Shown here: positions 28,621 through 37,006 of the stretch, in pieces | Layout: each line of letters begins with the position of its first letter | Numbering within the stretch: the first letter of the stretch is position 1 | The notes under the pieces: model-generated | What the model was told of the DNA's origin: nothing | The model's input: only the letters and a program-made list of their open reading frames with translations | The model's database searches: none | Source: Rubellicoccus peritrichatus | GTDB taxonomy: Bacteria > Verrucomicrobiota > Verrucomicrobiia > Opitutales > Cerasicoccaceae | Assembly: GCF_033100135.1 (NCBI RefSeq) | Contig: NZ_CP136920.1 | Span: 3,219,001-3,283,000 of the forward strand | Direction: 5' to 3' | Length of the DNA: 64,000 bases | Program-made: the position numbers and the translations under genes

Positions 28621-28760
28621 CGGGGTGCGACAAAACCGGAAAAAGCAAATGTAGCTCACGCGTTTCTTCAAATCCGATATTGAGTTAATAAACAATATCG
28701 TAGGACCATTAGTGATCCTGCGCAGAAGCTCCTGTCGCTTTTCCAATATGCCGCACCCCG
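28621..28760. repeat. Nested inverted repeats, possible structured RNA or palindromic element
   Basis: CGGGGTGCG (28621-28629) is the exact reverse complement of CGCACCCCG (28752-28760). Inside it, GGAAAAAGC (28638-28646) pairs with GCTTTTCC (28737-28744) with one bulged A, and CGATATTG (28675-28682) pairs with CAATATCG (28693-28700) over a 10-base loop. Together they could make a closed multi-helix fold of 140 bases. No known RNA family is recognised. Confidence 0.4.
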
Positions 28761-28906
28761 GAAAATTGGATTTTGGAATGAACGAGAATTCTTGGGTAAT
28801 AGGAGCAGCGGACTATCTGGTTCATTCCTAACGGGATTGTTAAAAGTCGGTGACAGGCGCGTTTACCGCCTAAAATTGAGGTTTATGAAAGAAGATTTGC
28901 TTTCCA

Positions 28907-28921
28907 GGCGATATTATCGCC
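28907..28921. promoter_or_regulatory. 15-base palindrome just upstream of transketolase
   Basis: GGCGATATTATCGCC is a perfect palindrome with one central base, ending 15 bases before the transketolase ATG. It is followed by a partial repeat, ATATTATCCGCC. It could be an operator that blocks transcription or a hairpin over the ribosome binding region. Confidence 0.4.
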
Positions 28922-28936
28922 ATATTATCCGCCATT

Positions 28937-30943
28937 ATGCCTGAAACAATGGAACTGAATACAGAAGCACTAGCTCAAGCCTGCACCGAAGCCCGTGGTC
29001 TCGCCATGGATGCTGTCGCCGCCGCTGCCTCCGGGCACCTCGGCCTGCCACTTGGTTCAACCGAGATTGGCGCCGTGCTATTTGGCAAAGCGCTCAGCTT
29101 TAACCCGGAAGCCCCTGAGTGGATCAATCGTGACCGCTTTGTTCTTTCCGCTGGCCATGGTAGCATGTTTATTTACACATGGCTGCACCTTGCTGGCTAC
29201 GACCTGTCTCTTGAGGAGCTAAAGAACTTTCGTCAATTACATTCAAAAACCCCGGGACACCCTGAATTTGGTGAAACTGTTGGTATTGAAGCAACTACTG
29301 GTCCGCTGGGGCAGGGGACTGGTAATGTCGTCGGAATGGCTGTTTCGGCCAAAATGGCAGCGGCTCATTTCAATACCCCTGAGCATACCATTTTCGACCA
29401 CCATATCGTAGCGCTCGCCGGTGACGGTTGCCTTCAGGAAGGTATTGCCGCTGAAGCAGGTTCGTTCGCTGGTCGTTTCGGTCTCGATAATCTGATCATG
29501 TTTTATGACAGCAATGACGTCACACTCGACGCTATGGCTGACAAAACTCAGAATGAGGACACCGCTCAACGCTATGAATCCTACGGTTGGGATGTGGTCA
29601 CACTGGCAGACGGTCACGATTTAACTGCACTGCTTGACGCTTATGAGAAGGCAAGAGATGACGACAATGGTCGCCCCAAGCTTATTATTTGCAAAACCGA
29701 AATTGGCCGCGGTATCCCACAAGTTGCCGGAACGCAAAAGGCACACGGCGAAGGTGGAGTAAAGTTTGTCGATGAAGACCGCAAGCTGCTTGGCTTACCC
29801 GAAGAGAAGTTTTATGTGAGTGAAGGCACTCGCGAATACTTCGCAGATCGCAAGGCTACTTTGGTTGAGGAATACAAAACCTGGGAAGCAACTTATACGG
29901 CATGGAAAGCTGCAAATCCTGAAAAAGCTCAGCTACTCGAAGACGGCTTTGCTCACAAGCATGCAAGCGAGGAAGAAATTCTTAAGGCGATTCCAACTTT
30001 TGATCCTGAAAAAGCATCGGCTACGCGCGCATCCGGTGGTGAAGCGCTTAACGCAATTGCCAAGCAAGTGCCACTTCTGCTTTCCGGTTCTGCTGACCTG
30101 CATGGGTCGACCAAGAATTACATTAAGGACGCTGGTGACTTTGACATAGATACACCTACTGGTCGTAATCTCCACTTTGGTATTCGTGAGCACGCCATGG
30201 GCGCGATTATGAATGGCATGGCTTATTACGGTTTGTTCAAGGCGTCAGGTGCGACTTTTCTTACCTTTTCTGATTATATGCGTCCATCCGTGCGCTTGGC
30301 TGCGTTGGCAAATCTTCCTGTGTTCTACATTTGGACACATGACTCCATTGGTGTTGGTGAAGATGGTCCAACTCACCAGCCTGTTGAAACGGTTACAGCT
30401 TTACGCACGATTCCTAATCTTGACGTATATCGTCCAGGGGATGCAGAAGAAACCGCTGCTGCTTTTGCTGCTGCGATTGAACGTTCTGAGGGGCCAACTG
30501 CTCTTATCCTCAGCCGTCAGAATCTACCAAACTTAAAACAGATTTCAGTTGAAGATCGTCGCAACGGGGCACTTAAAGGTGGTTATGTTGCCATCAAGGA
30601 GACAAGTGAGCTAGAAGCAATCATTCTTGCTACAGGCAGTGAGCTTTATCTTGCGGTCGAAGCTGCTGAAAAACTGGGCAGTGGAGTTCGTGTTGTTTCA
30701 CTTCCTTGCTGGGAGCGTTTCGAGCGTCAATCACAGTCTTATCAGGACGAAGTCCTGCCACCTTCATGCACCAAGCGCGTTTCCATTGAAGCCGGAGTTA
30801 CTCTGGCTTGGGCACGTTTTGTTGGTTCACAGGGCAAAAGTATTGGTGTTGATCGCTTTGGTATTTCCGCTCCTGCACCTCAGATTTACAAAGAGCTTGG
30901 GGTGACTGCAGACGCTGTTGTTGAGGCTATTAAGGCGCTGTAG
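28937..30943 (+). CDS. tkt: Transketolase
   Basis: This thiamine diphosphate enzyme moves two-carbon units between ketose and aldose phosphates in the pentose phosphate pathway. It has 668 residues, full length. The cofactor motif is GDGCLQEG, with the family partner segment at SNDVTLD. The pyrimidine-binding domain contains [18 protein letters not shown]. The first substrate-loop signature is [18 protein letters not shown], where proteobacterial enzymes have SGHPGAPMG; I recall this form from chlamydial and verrucomicrobial enzymes. A strong terminator follows at 30985-31020. Confidence 0.96.
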   Translation: MPETMELNTEALAQACTEARGLAMDAVAAAASGHLGLPLGSTEIGAVLFGKALSFNPEAPEWINRDRFVLSAGHGSMFIYTWLHLAGYDLSLEELKNFRQLHSKTPGHPEFGETVGIEATTGPLGQGTGNVVGMAVSAKMAAAHFNTPEHTIFDHHIVALAGDGCLQEGIAAEAGSFAGRFGLDNLIMFYDSNDVTLDAMADKTQNEDTAQRYESYGWDVVTLADGHDLTALLDAYEKARDDDNGRPKLIICKTEIGRGIPQVAGTQKAHGEGGVKFVDEDRKLLGLPEEKFYVSEGTREYFADRKATLVEEYKTWEATYTAWKAANPEKAQLLEDGFAHKHASEEEILKAIPTFDPEKASATRASGGEALNAIAKQVPLLLSGSADLHGSTKNYIKDAGDFDIDTPTGRNLHFGIREHAMGAIMNGMAYYGLFKASGATFLTFSDYMRPSVRLAALANLPVFYIWTHDSIGVGEDGPTHQPVETVTALRTIPNLDVYRPGDAEETAAAFAAAIERSEGPTALILSRQNLPNLKQISVEDRRNGALKGGYVAIKETSELEAIILATGSELYLAVEAAEKLGSGVRVVSLPCWERFERQSQSYQDEVLPPSCTKRVSIEAGVTLAWARFVGSQGKSIGVDRFGISAPAPQIYKELGVTADAVVEAIKAL

Positions 30944-30984
30944 TTTTTAAGCCTGATTTCGGATATATCCGAAAAACATTTCTT

Positions 30985-31020
30985 GAGCCGGTGATTCGAA
31001 AGGATTACCGGCTCTTTTTT
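30985..31020 (+). terminator. Rho-independent terminator of transketolase
   Basis: GAGCCGGT (30985-30992) pairs with ACCGGCTC (31007-31014), followed by TTTTTT. It lies 42 bases after the stop codon. Confidence 0.88.
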
Positions 31021-31097
31021 ATCTTTGATTCATGCTTAGCTTAACTGAGTAAGCAGTCCTAATTCATTGGCTGCCGGTGCCTATATCGTTTGATGAA

Positions 31098-31129
31098 AAA
31101 AGCCGAAGGAATTTACTCCTTCGGCTTTT
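31098..31129. terminator. Bidirectional terminator of the trypsin-fold gene
   Basis: AAAAGCCGAAGGA (31098-31110) and TCCTTCGGCTTTT (31117-31129) are perfect reverse complements around ATTTAC, giving a U-run on both strands. It is 56 bases past the stop of the minus-strand gene that ends at 31185. Confidence 0.88.
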
Positions 31130-31184
31130 GTTTAATTTAAAAGTAAGTTTCAGATGAGATCGATCTACCTTTGAAATCTTATGA

Positions 31185-32498
31185 TTAAGATTCCCACTCG
31201 ATCACTGTGAATGCGAGATCACCGCGCCATGCAAATGGTAGGACATCTCCTCTGGTCCAAAGCCATGCTCTTAGATCACGTGACCACATCCAAATACCAT
31301 TTGGATCATCGATATTCTGCCCCGGCACTACATAGAGATAACCACGTTGAGCTTGGTAAATCCATGGGAGAGTATCTGGATTATAGAATCCAAAGCCTTC
31401 GCGGTAAAGCCATCCGTTACCAGCTGAAAAGCTATTTGGAATGGTGTCTTCGAGAAGTTTAGGAACAATCCAATCTGCGAAGTTAGCTACACGCGTTGCG
31501 ACTGAGATATCACCATACAGACCCTTATCTGAATTACTGAATGACGTAACTCCTGCGACTAGAAAGCCTCTGCTGTTAGGAAAACGAACGATCCATGGCC
31601 CACCTGTGTCGCCCATAAGCGGTGTACCTTCTAAATTGGTCGGTATTTCATTGCTGTTTCCATCTCCGAGGTAGCGCATGTCAAGCTCATCACCTTCTGG
31701 AGCATCAGGAACTCCGTTGAGCGTATTATCCCTGAGACCTTCATTTATTGTTAAATCGAAGGATGGATCAAAATCGGCTGCCAACTGACCACCAACAAGA
31801 TTTTCGTATCCCGGTACTGTTACTTGGATATTTAAAATGCGATCGACTGTATTTTGAACTGAACGCTTAAATTTATCGTTTTCAATTACGCCATCCTTAC
31901 CATTTCCGAAGTAGCCATAACCACTAATGAACAATGCTCCAAGTTCAGTGGAATCTGCTCTTGTGTCGATAGGGTAGTTGCGGATGTCATCGATTGGTTC
32001 GGAGAGTTTCAAGAGAGCAATATCGACACCTTGTGTGAGAAGCTCCTGATCGTCTTCGGCCGCAAGTAGTGCTGCGGTCCAAGCTGGATGCACATAAACT
32101 GCATCAACTGCTGCTAGTTTAATAAAATCACCATTTACACCGCCTTTACCAAAGAAAATGCGAATGTTTTCAGCCCTGGGCTCTTCCACAGTGTCTTCGT
32201 CTTCTTCGGTTTCGCCCTCGACGACCGTATTTTGAATGACACTCGCAGCTGTTAGCACCCATTGTGGAGCAATCAGTATACCTGATCCACTTTGGCCAGT
32301 GATAATGTTTTTAATATAACCAACTCCAGCGAAATCAGGTGTTGTTTGTTTGGCTGGATCAAAAACGTAGTCACCTTCGTTATTACCAAGGTCCAAGTAT
32401 TTCTCATCATCTACATCCTCGCGGATGGATGAGGCGCTCGCGCACAGCGCAAGTGAGAGGTTTAGTATCGTTAGCAGAAGTATGTTACTGATTTTCAT
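31185..32498 (-). CDS. Secreted trypsin-fold protein, probably catalytically inactive
   Basis: After a signal peptide (MKISNILLLTILNLSLALCA) the protein follows the S1 serine protease fold. The positions of the catalytic triad are clear but two are changed. The normal TAAHC region reads WVLTAASVIQN, with Ser86 in place of His. The Asp is kept (GVDIALLKL, D159). The normal GDSGGP reads GDTGGPW, with Thr298 in place of Ser. Residues about 365-437 form a Trp/Tyr-rich C-terminal module (GWLYREGFGFYN, then WIYQAQRGYLYV and IWMWSRDLRAWLWT) like those on other secreted Opitutales proteins. The frame is open to 32621; the ATG at 32498 gives the signal peptide. Confidence 0.8.
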   Translation of the reverse strand: MKISNILLLTILNLSLALCASASSIREDVDDEKYLDLGNNEGDYVFDPAKQTTPDFAGVGYIKNIITGQSGSGILIAPQWVLTAASVIQNTVVEGETEEDEDTVEEPRAENIRIFFGKGGVNGDFIKLAAVDAVYVHPAWTAALLAAEDDQELLTQGVDIALLKLSEPIDDIRNYPIDTRADSTELGALFISGYGYFGNGKDGVIENDKFKRSVQNTVDRILNIQVTVPGYENLVGGQLAADFDPSFDLTINEGLRDNTLNGVPDAPEGDELDMRYLGDGNSNEIPTNLEGTPLMGDTGGPWIVRFPNSRGFLVAGVTSFSNSDKGLYGDISVATRVANFADWIVPKLLEDTIPNSFSAGNGWLYREGFGFYNPDTLPWIYQAQRGYLYVVPGQNIDDPNGIWMWSRDLRAWLWTRGDVLPFAWRGDLAFTVIEWES

Positions 32499-32602
32499 TA
32501 AACTGCAATTAAGAACAATTTTGGGTGAAGTCGCAAGTAATTCCTTAGACAAGGCTTGCAGATATATGTAGTTGAGGCGCCAGACGTTTATTTTATTCCA
32601 CA

Positions 32603-32638
32603 AAAAAGACCGAAGGAGCAACTTTAGCCCCTTCGGTC
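32603..32638 (-). terminator. Rho-independent terminator of the GH114-type gene
   Basis: GACCGAAGGAGC (32608-32619) pairs with GCCCCTTCGGTC (32627-32638) with one mismatch. On the minus strand the stem is followed by a run of U from AAAAAA at 32602-32607. It is 56 bases beyond the stop of the minus-strand gene ending at 32694 and uses the same CCGAAGG core as the terminator at 31098. Confidence 0.85.
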
Positions 32639-32693
32639 CTGATTTTGATTTGTAAGTTGTTCTTAAACTGTTACTTCTGCGCGGTGCTTGCCT

Positions 32694-35609
32694 CTACTGA
32701 ACTTCATAGAGGAAGCTTTTGCCACTAGCGGCTTCATCCGGGTAGAAGTCGTAAACACCTGGATGATCGTAGAACTCGTTGTTTCCGAAGCAGAAGAATC
32801 GGAAGGCTGATGGATTTCCGATCCAGGAATTGAAGAAGAAAACTTCTCCTACATTCCCAACCCAAATGCGGCCAACGTCGTTACCGGTATCAGTCCAGGT
32901 GAAGTCTGTGCCGGTTCCATTATATTCATAGACGTTGATTCCTTCGATCAGATAGTCTGCGCCAATTGGCATATTGATGCCGCCAAATGCACCACTGAAT
33001 CCAGTTCCAGCATCAAGGTCTGTGTCGAGAAAGATCTGGAAACCCCAACTGATGTAGATGGAAGTGTCATTTTCGTAGGCCATGTAGATTTGGCCACTGT
33101 CGGTTGTATGAGCGACTGTGATCTTTCTCCAATCAGCCTGATTGCCAGGGCCGGATATGTTGCCAGCACCACTGACTACTGAAATGTCATCAGGATCTGT
33201 GGTGTATGAGGTCAGGGATGACCATTCAGTGAGCAAGCCATCAACAGTGAAGAAGCTATTGAGAACAGGATTGGTAATCGCCAGGGAATTGAAGATTTCA
33301 TAAGTGAAGTAGCGTTCACTTGATCCACCCGTAAGTGCGGTATCCGGGTAGTAGTCAGTGCCTGATCCACCGTAGAATGCAGCTGATGCGGCGAGCATTA
33401 CGCGGAAGCTTGTGGCGTTGCCAAGATTGGCCAGATTGACAGCAAGCTCTACGACGCCCGTTGTTGTATTAATACTGGATGTTGCAAAAACACCAGTAAA
33501 GACCCAGTTGCCAGTTCCATTCAAGGTCGGATCCCATGAGAAGATCGCAGCTCCCTGGATCAAGTAATCAGCACCAATAGCCCACTGACCGAAATCACTG
33601 AATCCTGTTCGGATGTCGTTATCTGTGTCCAAATACAGATTTTGACCCCAATTGGGCAGGGTGTTGCTTGCGTCTGCTTCCCACTCAAGTCCAATATAGA
33701 GATTTGTTGTATCGTGGGCAAAGCGCATACCGAGGATGTCGTTTTGCAAACTGGTTCCAGCAACATCAGCACTGTCTGAAGGGAATGCCTGTAAGCCGGC
33801 CCAGTCTGCTAAGTCACCATCGATGGTTAACGGAGACGAAACAGTGTTTTTATATGGATTACTGACTACGATTGATTTCGCTACAATGTTTGTATCTTCA
33901 TTGGCCAGTGCATCTTCGGCGCGGACCCAGAAGTAGTAACTGTTGCCTGGAGTGAAACCGGACAGGATGGTTTCATTGGCGTAGTGAGAACCAGTATTGA
34001 GATTATAACCTTCTGCTGGTCCAGAACTGGCTGCAGGAATTGCGACCTTAGTTGCCGTAGCGATGTTGTTTGTGGTGTTCCAGTAAACATTATATGTGAT
34101 TGGATTCGTTTGGTCCTGAGCAACATCCCAACGGACAATAACTTCGCCAGAGTGTGGCCCTTGGGCGAGTTCCTGAACACCTGTGCGTGGAGTCAAAGTT
34201 GGTTCAGGTGCGGTTGTGCTGATGAATCCAATGCTTGTATTGTTCCAGGTTGGCGCTTGAGTGTCTGCAGCGACTGGCAAGACATTGGGCAAGCCGAGGT
34301 CCACTGTATTCAAGTCCCGGAATGCAGCCAAGGAGGTGGTTGCACCAAATCCTTTTATATCTTCGTCAACGACCAGATTAATAAGGGCAGTTGAGATGTT
34401 GCTGCCAACAGTCCCTAGGCGTTCTTCTGCGTACTCGAGTGTGAATACAGTGAAGCCATCCTCACGATTCGCCTCAGCAAGGATTTTGGGCATTTGGTTG
34501 TACTTATTGTCGTAAAAGAATTCGCTTTCGCCATTTGTCTTTTCGGCTTGTCCCTCTGTGGGGTAGGGGCCGCTGTCATACATATAGCTTTCGAAAAGAA
34601 AGGCGTTTACATATGGACGAATGGTGTAATCGATGGGATATTCGTTGGTGAGATTGCTTTTCAAGCCAGCCTGATAGTAGAATCCTCCTCGATTAGCGTA
34701 TACCGTCTTGGTCGGATAGTTATCAGAGATGTATTTTACCGTCTCGGTCATTTCCTGAATAGTCCAAGGATACCAGCCTTCCTGGTCGAATGGTCCGGAT
34801 GTATCGATTGTATCAAGGAAAAAGCCATCAAAGCCGAAATTTTCAGTCCGGTCTCTTTGTAATGATGCAATCGGTCGTGCACCAGCTAGCTGTGCGAAAC
34901 CGGCTTTTAGCGTGCGGTTTGGCATTCCTGTTGTGCCGCCAATTCGCATGTCGTTGAGTAGTGTTCTCCAAGCCAGGTCCGGGTTCACCATGTAGCCCTT
35001 GAAAATCGGGTTAAGGTCGGGTTTGCCATCCGGGGTGAAGCGAGCGGTCGTTGTGATCCCCGTGATAGAAGAGATGACATCGGAACCAACGGGTAATGTG
35101 TCTTCATCATAGGGAGCGACCACGCTGAGTGTTTGGGAGTCTACATCGACGTAGAATGAAGCAATACCACCATTGGTTGGGACCAAAACTCCGTTTTCCA
35201 GTTTGACTGGACCGGTGCCATCGCCAGCAAAGTAATCCTTGTAGGGCTGAAAATCCTCTCCAATACTAATATAGCCGAGTACGTAGTCGACGCCGTTAGC
35301 CTTCAGGTAGTTGACTACTTCAGGGGTACAGTGCGGTTGGTTGGGTTGCAGTACAACCACATCGAAGAGAATCAATTCATTGAGGGTTGTGTAGTTCAAG
35401 GTCCAGGTGGAGGGATCACTGCTACCGGTATTTAGGTAATAGTCATCTCCATAATAGACGATGAATTTACTGTTGGCATCAATGCCTGCCATCGGTCCGC
35501 GTGCGGCTTGAATACCGGATGTGGTTACCGCCATTGTCGTGGCTGCAAGCAAGCCGAATTTACTTCGACTGAGTAAGCTGCTTATTATCGCTTTGAGTTT
35601 GGTTTTCAT
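32694..35609 (-). CDS. Secreted GH114-type glycosidase with Fn3 and two CBM9-like domains
   Basis: The N-terminal catalytic region (about residues 45-420) resembles the GH114/TM1410 TIM-barrel family, which includes endo-alpha-1,4-polygalactosaminidase. Marks are FIVYYGDDYY, VDYVLGYISIGE, and the strand end NFGFDGFFLDTIDT, where the Asp residues are candidate catalytic groups. A fibronectin type III-like domain follows (GEVIVRWDVAQD to YYFWVRAED), then two tandem modules of about 190 residues, each starting with a (T)IDG-L-W motif and containing LDTD and IGADYLI, resembling CBM9/DOMON. The ATG at 35609 is preferred over the one at 35651, because the latter overlaps an operator-like palindrome; both keep a signal sequence ending near GIQAA. 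Confidence 0.8.
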   Translation of the reverse strand: MKTKLKAIISSLLSRSKFGLLAATTMAVTTSGIQAARGPMAGIDANSKFIVYYGDDYYLNTGSSDPSTWTLNYTTLNELILFDVVVLQPNQPHCTPEVVNYLKANGVDYVLGYISIGEDFQPYKDYFAGDGTGPVKLENGVLVPTNGGIASFYVDVDSQTLSVVAPYDEDTLPVGSDVISSITGITTTARFTPDGKPDLNPIFKGYMVNPDLAWRTLLNDMRIGGTTGMPNRTLKAGFAQLAGARPIASLQRDRTENFGFDGFFLDTIDTSGPFDQEGWYPWTIQEMTETVKYISDNYPTKTVYANRGGFYYQAGLKSNLTNEYPIDYTIRPYVNAFLFESYMYDSGPYPTEGQAEKTNGESEFFYDNKYNQMPKILAEANREDGFTVFTLEYAEERLGTVGSNISTALINLVVDEDIKGFGATTSLAAFRDLNTVDLGLPNVLPVAADTQAPTWNNTSIGFISTTAPEPTLTPRTGVQELAQGPHSGEVIVRWDVAQDQTNPITYNVYWNTTNNIATATKVAIPAASSGPAEGYNLNTGSHYANETILSGFTPGNSYYFWVRAEDALANEDTNIVAKSIVVSNPYKNTVSSPLTIDGDLADWAGLQAFPSDSADVAGTSLQNDILGMRFAHDTTNLYIGLEWEADASNTLPNWGQNLYLDTDNDIRTGFSDFGQWAIGADYLIQGAAIFSWDPTLNGTGNWVFTGVFATSSINTTTGVVELAVNLANLGNATSFRVMLAASAAFYGGSGTDYYPDTALTGGSSERYFTYEIFNSLAITNPVLNSFFTVDGLLTEWSSLTSYTTDPDDISVVSGAGNISGPGNQADWRKITVAHTTDSGQIYMAYENDTSIYISWGFQIFLDTDLDAGTGFSGAFGGINMPIGADYLIEGINVYEYNGTGTDFTWTDTGNDVGRIWVGNVGEVFFFNSWIGNPSAFRFFCFGNNEFYDHPGVYDFYPDEAASGKSFLYEVQ

Positions 35610-35632
35610 GAGTTTAGTTGGATGAAATACAT

Positions 35633-35650
35633 TGCGTAACTGTTTACGCA
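35633..35650. promoter_or_regulatory. Operator-like palindrome, proximal copy
   Basis: The 18-base sequence TGCGTAACTGTTTACGCA has 7-base perfect arms TGCGTAA and TTACGCA around CTGT. It lies just upstream of the preferred start of the GH114-type gene. A near copy (15 of 16 core bases) sits exactly 110 bases further upstream. Size and symmetry suit a LacI-family or similar dimeric regulator. Confidence 0.65.
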
Positions 35651-35742
35651 TGCCTGGTTTGGGAGTTCGTATTTAGAGATTGGATGGGAGATGGCTTGGC
35701 TACTTGTTTACAGTTTCAGTGAAGAAGGATTCAAAATGTTAA

Positions 35743-35760
35743 AGCGTAACTATTTACGCA
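35743..35760. promoter_or_regulatory. Operator-like palindrome, distal copy
   Basis: AGCGTAACTATTTACGCA repeats the proximal site in the same orientation, with arms GCGTAA and TTACGC. The 110-base spacing is close to ten and a half helical turns. Two such sites upstream of one secreted glycosidase gene suggest cooperative or looping repression. Confidence 0.65.
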
Positions 35761-35965
35761 ATACAATTGAAAATTATCTATCAGTGTCAACAAAAAGATG
35801 GCTTCACGCCGAAGCATTCAGAAGAGTTAAACTTACCTGTGAGATTATAAAAGCCTGATTTGGAAGATCTTAAAGCGAATCACGTTCTATCTGAAAAATA
35901 TCGCTTTTAGATGTTTTTTACAGCCAATCAAGATTGACCTTCAAGGATATCTTAAACCTCGTAGC
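35761..35965. other. Remaining intergenic sequence between GH114 gene and MTHFR
   Basis: No gene is seen. AAAGCGA and TCGCTTT (about 35871-35909) form a loose 7-bp inverted repeat that could be part of the 3' end of the minus-strand methylenetetrahydrofolate reductase transcript, but no clear U-run follows. Confidence 0.4.
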
Positions 35966-36850
35966 CTATTGGTCTGGTGCCCAGTAATCGAGCATCTCAG
36001 CAAAAGTCTCGAATGCAGGTTTTGTAAAGCCATAAGGGGCTTCCAGGTGGATGCTCACCGGAAAACCAAGTTCAAGAACACCATCAATAACACGACGGTA
36101 AAGATCGACCAGGATTTTCTTTTTCTCAGCAAAAGGTGTTTCTGATAGTCTAGTGACGAGTTCCTGTTCGGCAGCTACCTTGCTATTGCCAGGGTCTTGA
36201 ATCAGCCAGTTGATCAAGCCTACGCGTTGTTCAGCTTTGGGGACAAATCCAAATGAGAGTAGCACCTCCGGGCGGTGTGTATGTTGTTTCGCAAAATCTT
36301 TTAAAAAGCCAACAATTGCATCAGAGTAGAGAAGTTGGGTTAGGGCGAAATTCGCCCCTCTGTCGCACTTGAAGTTGAAGCGACCGTCTTCTCCTTCACG
36401 TGTTGGAATAAGGATTGCGCCGCGATTGGGCACTTTTTCTTTAAAAATATCCAAAGCATCCGTTGGAGCGACGCCATCGCCATCGCCATCGGCCATTGTC
36501 CTGGGGACACCAACAAAAATGATTCCGTCCATGCCTGCATTTTGCATTTCATCAAAGCGCCGACCAAGTGCCTCTTGATCCATGAATGCGGTTACCTGAG
36601 TGCAAAGGCCTTTGACTCCAGGCAGTTCTGGGCTGACAGCATTCCACGTTTCCAAAGTATCAAACTTCGGTTTCATCGTCACAGGACGATCCGGATCTTC
36701 TTCGATCATGCCTGGGATCATCAAATGACGAATCCTGTTCTCAATTCCGCATACTTTTGAAAGCTCCAGAATTTTCTGGGCTTCTTCAACCGCTCTGGCG
36801 GTTCCATCTTCACGATTGGGGGGGACAAATTCGAGGGCGATTGTGTTCAT
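35966..36850 (-). CDS. Mycobacterial-type methylenetetrahydrofolate reductase
   Basis: The 294-residue protein matches, from memory, the divergent reductase family described in mycobacteria, which replaces MetF. Shared phrases are NTIALEFVPPN, HLMIPGMIEED, GVKGLCTQVTAFMD, FVGVPRTM, GVAPTDALDIF and QLLYSDAIVGFL. It reduces 5,10-methylene-THF to 5-methyl-THF, the methyl donor of methionine synthase. A cobalamin-dependent methionine synthase is encoded 10 kb away (46654-50884). A 27-base motif 36 bases upstream of this start recurs immediately before that gene. Confidence 0.85.
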   Translation of the reverse strand: MNTIALEFVPPNREDGTARAVEEAQKILELSKVCGIENRIRHLMIPGMIEEDPDRPVTMKPKFDTLETWNAVSPELPGVKGLCTQVTAFMDQEALGRRFDEMQNAGMDGIIFVGVPRTMADGDGDGVAPTDALDIFKEKVPNRGAILIPTREGEDGRFNFKCDRGANFALTQLLYSDAIVGFLKDFAKQHTHRPEVLLSFGFVPKAEQRVGLINWLIQDPGNSKVAAEQELVTRLSETPFAEKKKILVDLYRRVIDGVLELGFPVSIHLEAPYGFTKPAFETFAEMLDYWAPDQ

Positions 36851-36885
36851 TATTTTAGAAATTCAAAGTATGTCGAAATGGACGC

Positions 36886-36912
36886 ATCATTATATCTTGA
36901 TGTGTTGATATG
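36886..36912 (-). promoter_or_regulatory. Candidate methionine-cycle operator upstream of MTHFR
   Basis: On the minus strand the site begins CATATCAACACATCA and continues with AGATATAATGAT. It matches the site at 46622-46648 before metH at 24 of 27 positions. Half-sites TATCAA and an imperfect TTGAT-like end, with ATATC/GATAT inside, make it nearly dyad symmetric. The arrangement recalls sites for ArsR-type SAH-responsive regulators (SahR), an attribution that is my inference. Confidence 0.7.
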
Positions 36913-37006
36913 TTTTCTTGGAGATGGGTCAAGCGTAATTAAGTGAAGCTTAAGTCTTTGTCTTTGACAGAAATAACGAATGCCTTAGCTACTTCTACTG
37001 AAGCCT

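Larger units (their letters stand above)
28514..28936. other. Intergenic region before transketolase
   Basis: No protein gene is supported in these 423 bases. The region holds nested inverted repeats at 28621-28760, which could form a multi-helix RNA or mark a small palindromic element, and a 15-base palindrome at 28907-28921 next to the transketolase start. Confidence 0.6.

Noticed and set aside
28540-28746. 68-codon minus-strand open frame before the PEP-CTERM gene
   Set aside because: It coincides with the nested inverted repeats, has no motif and no clear start signal.
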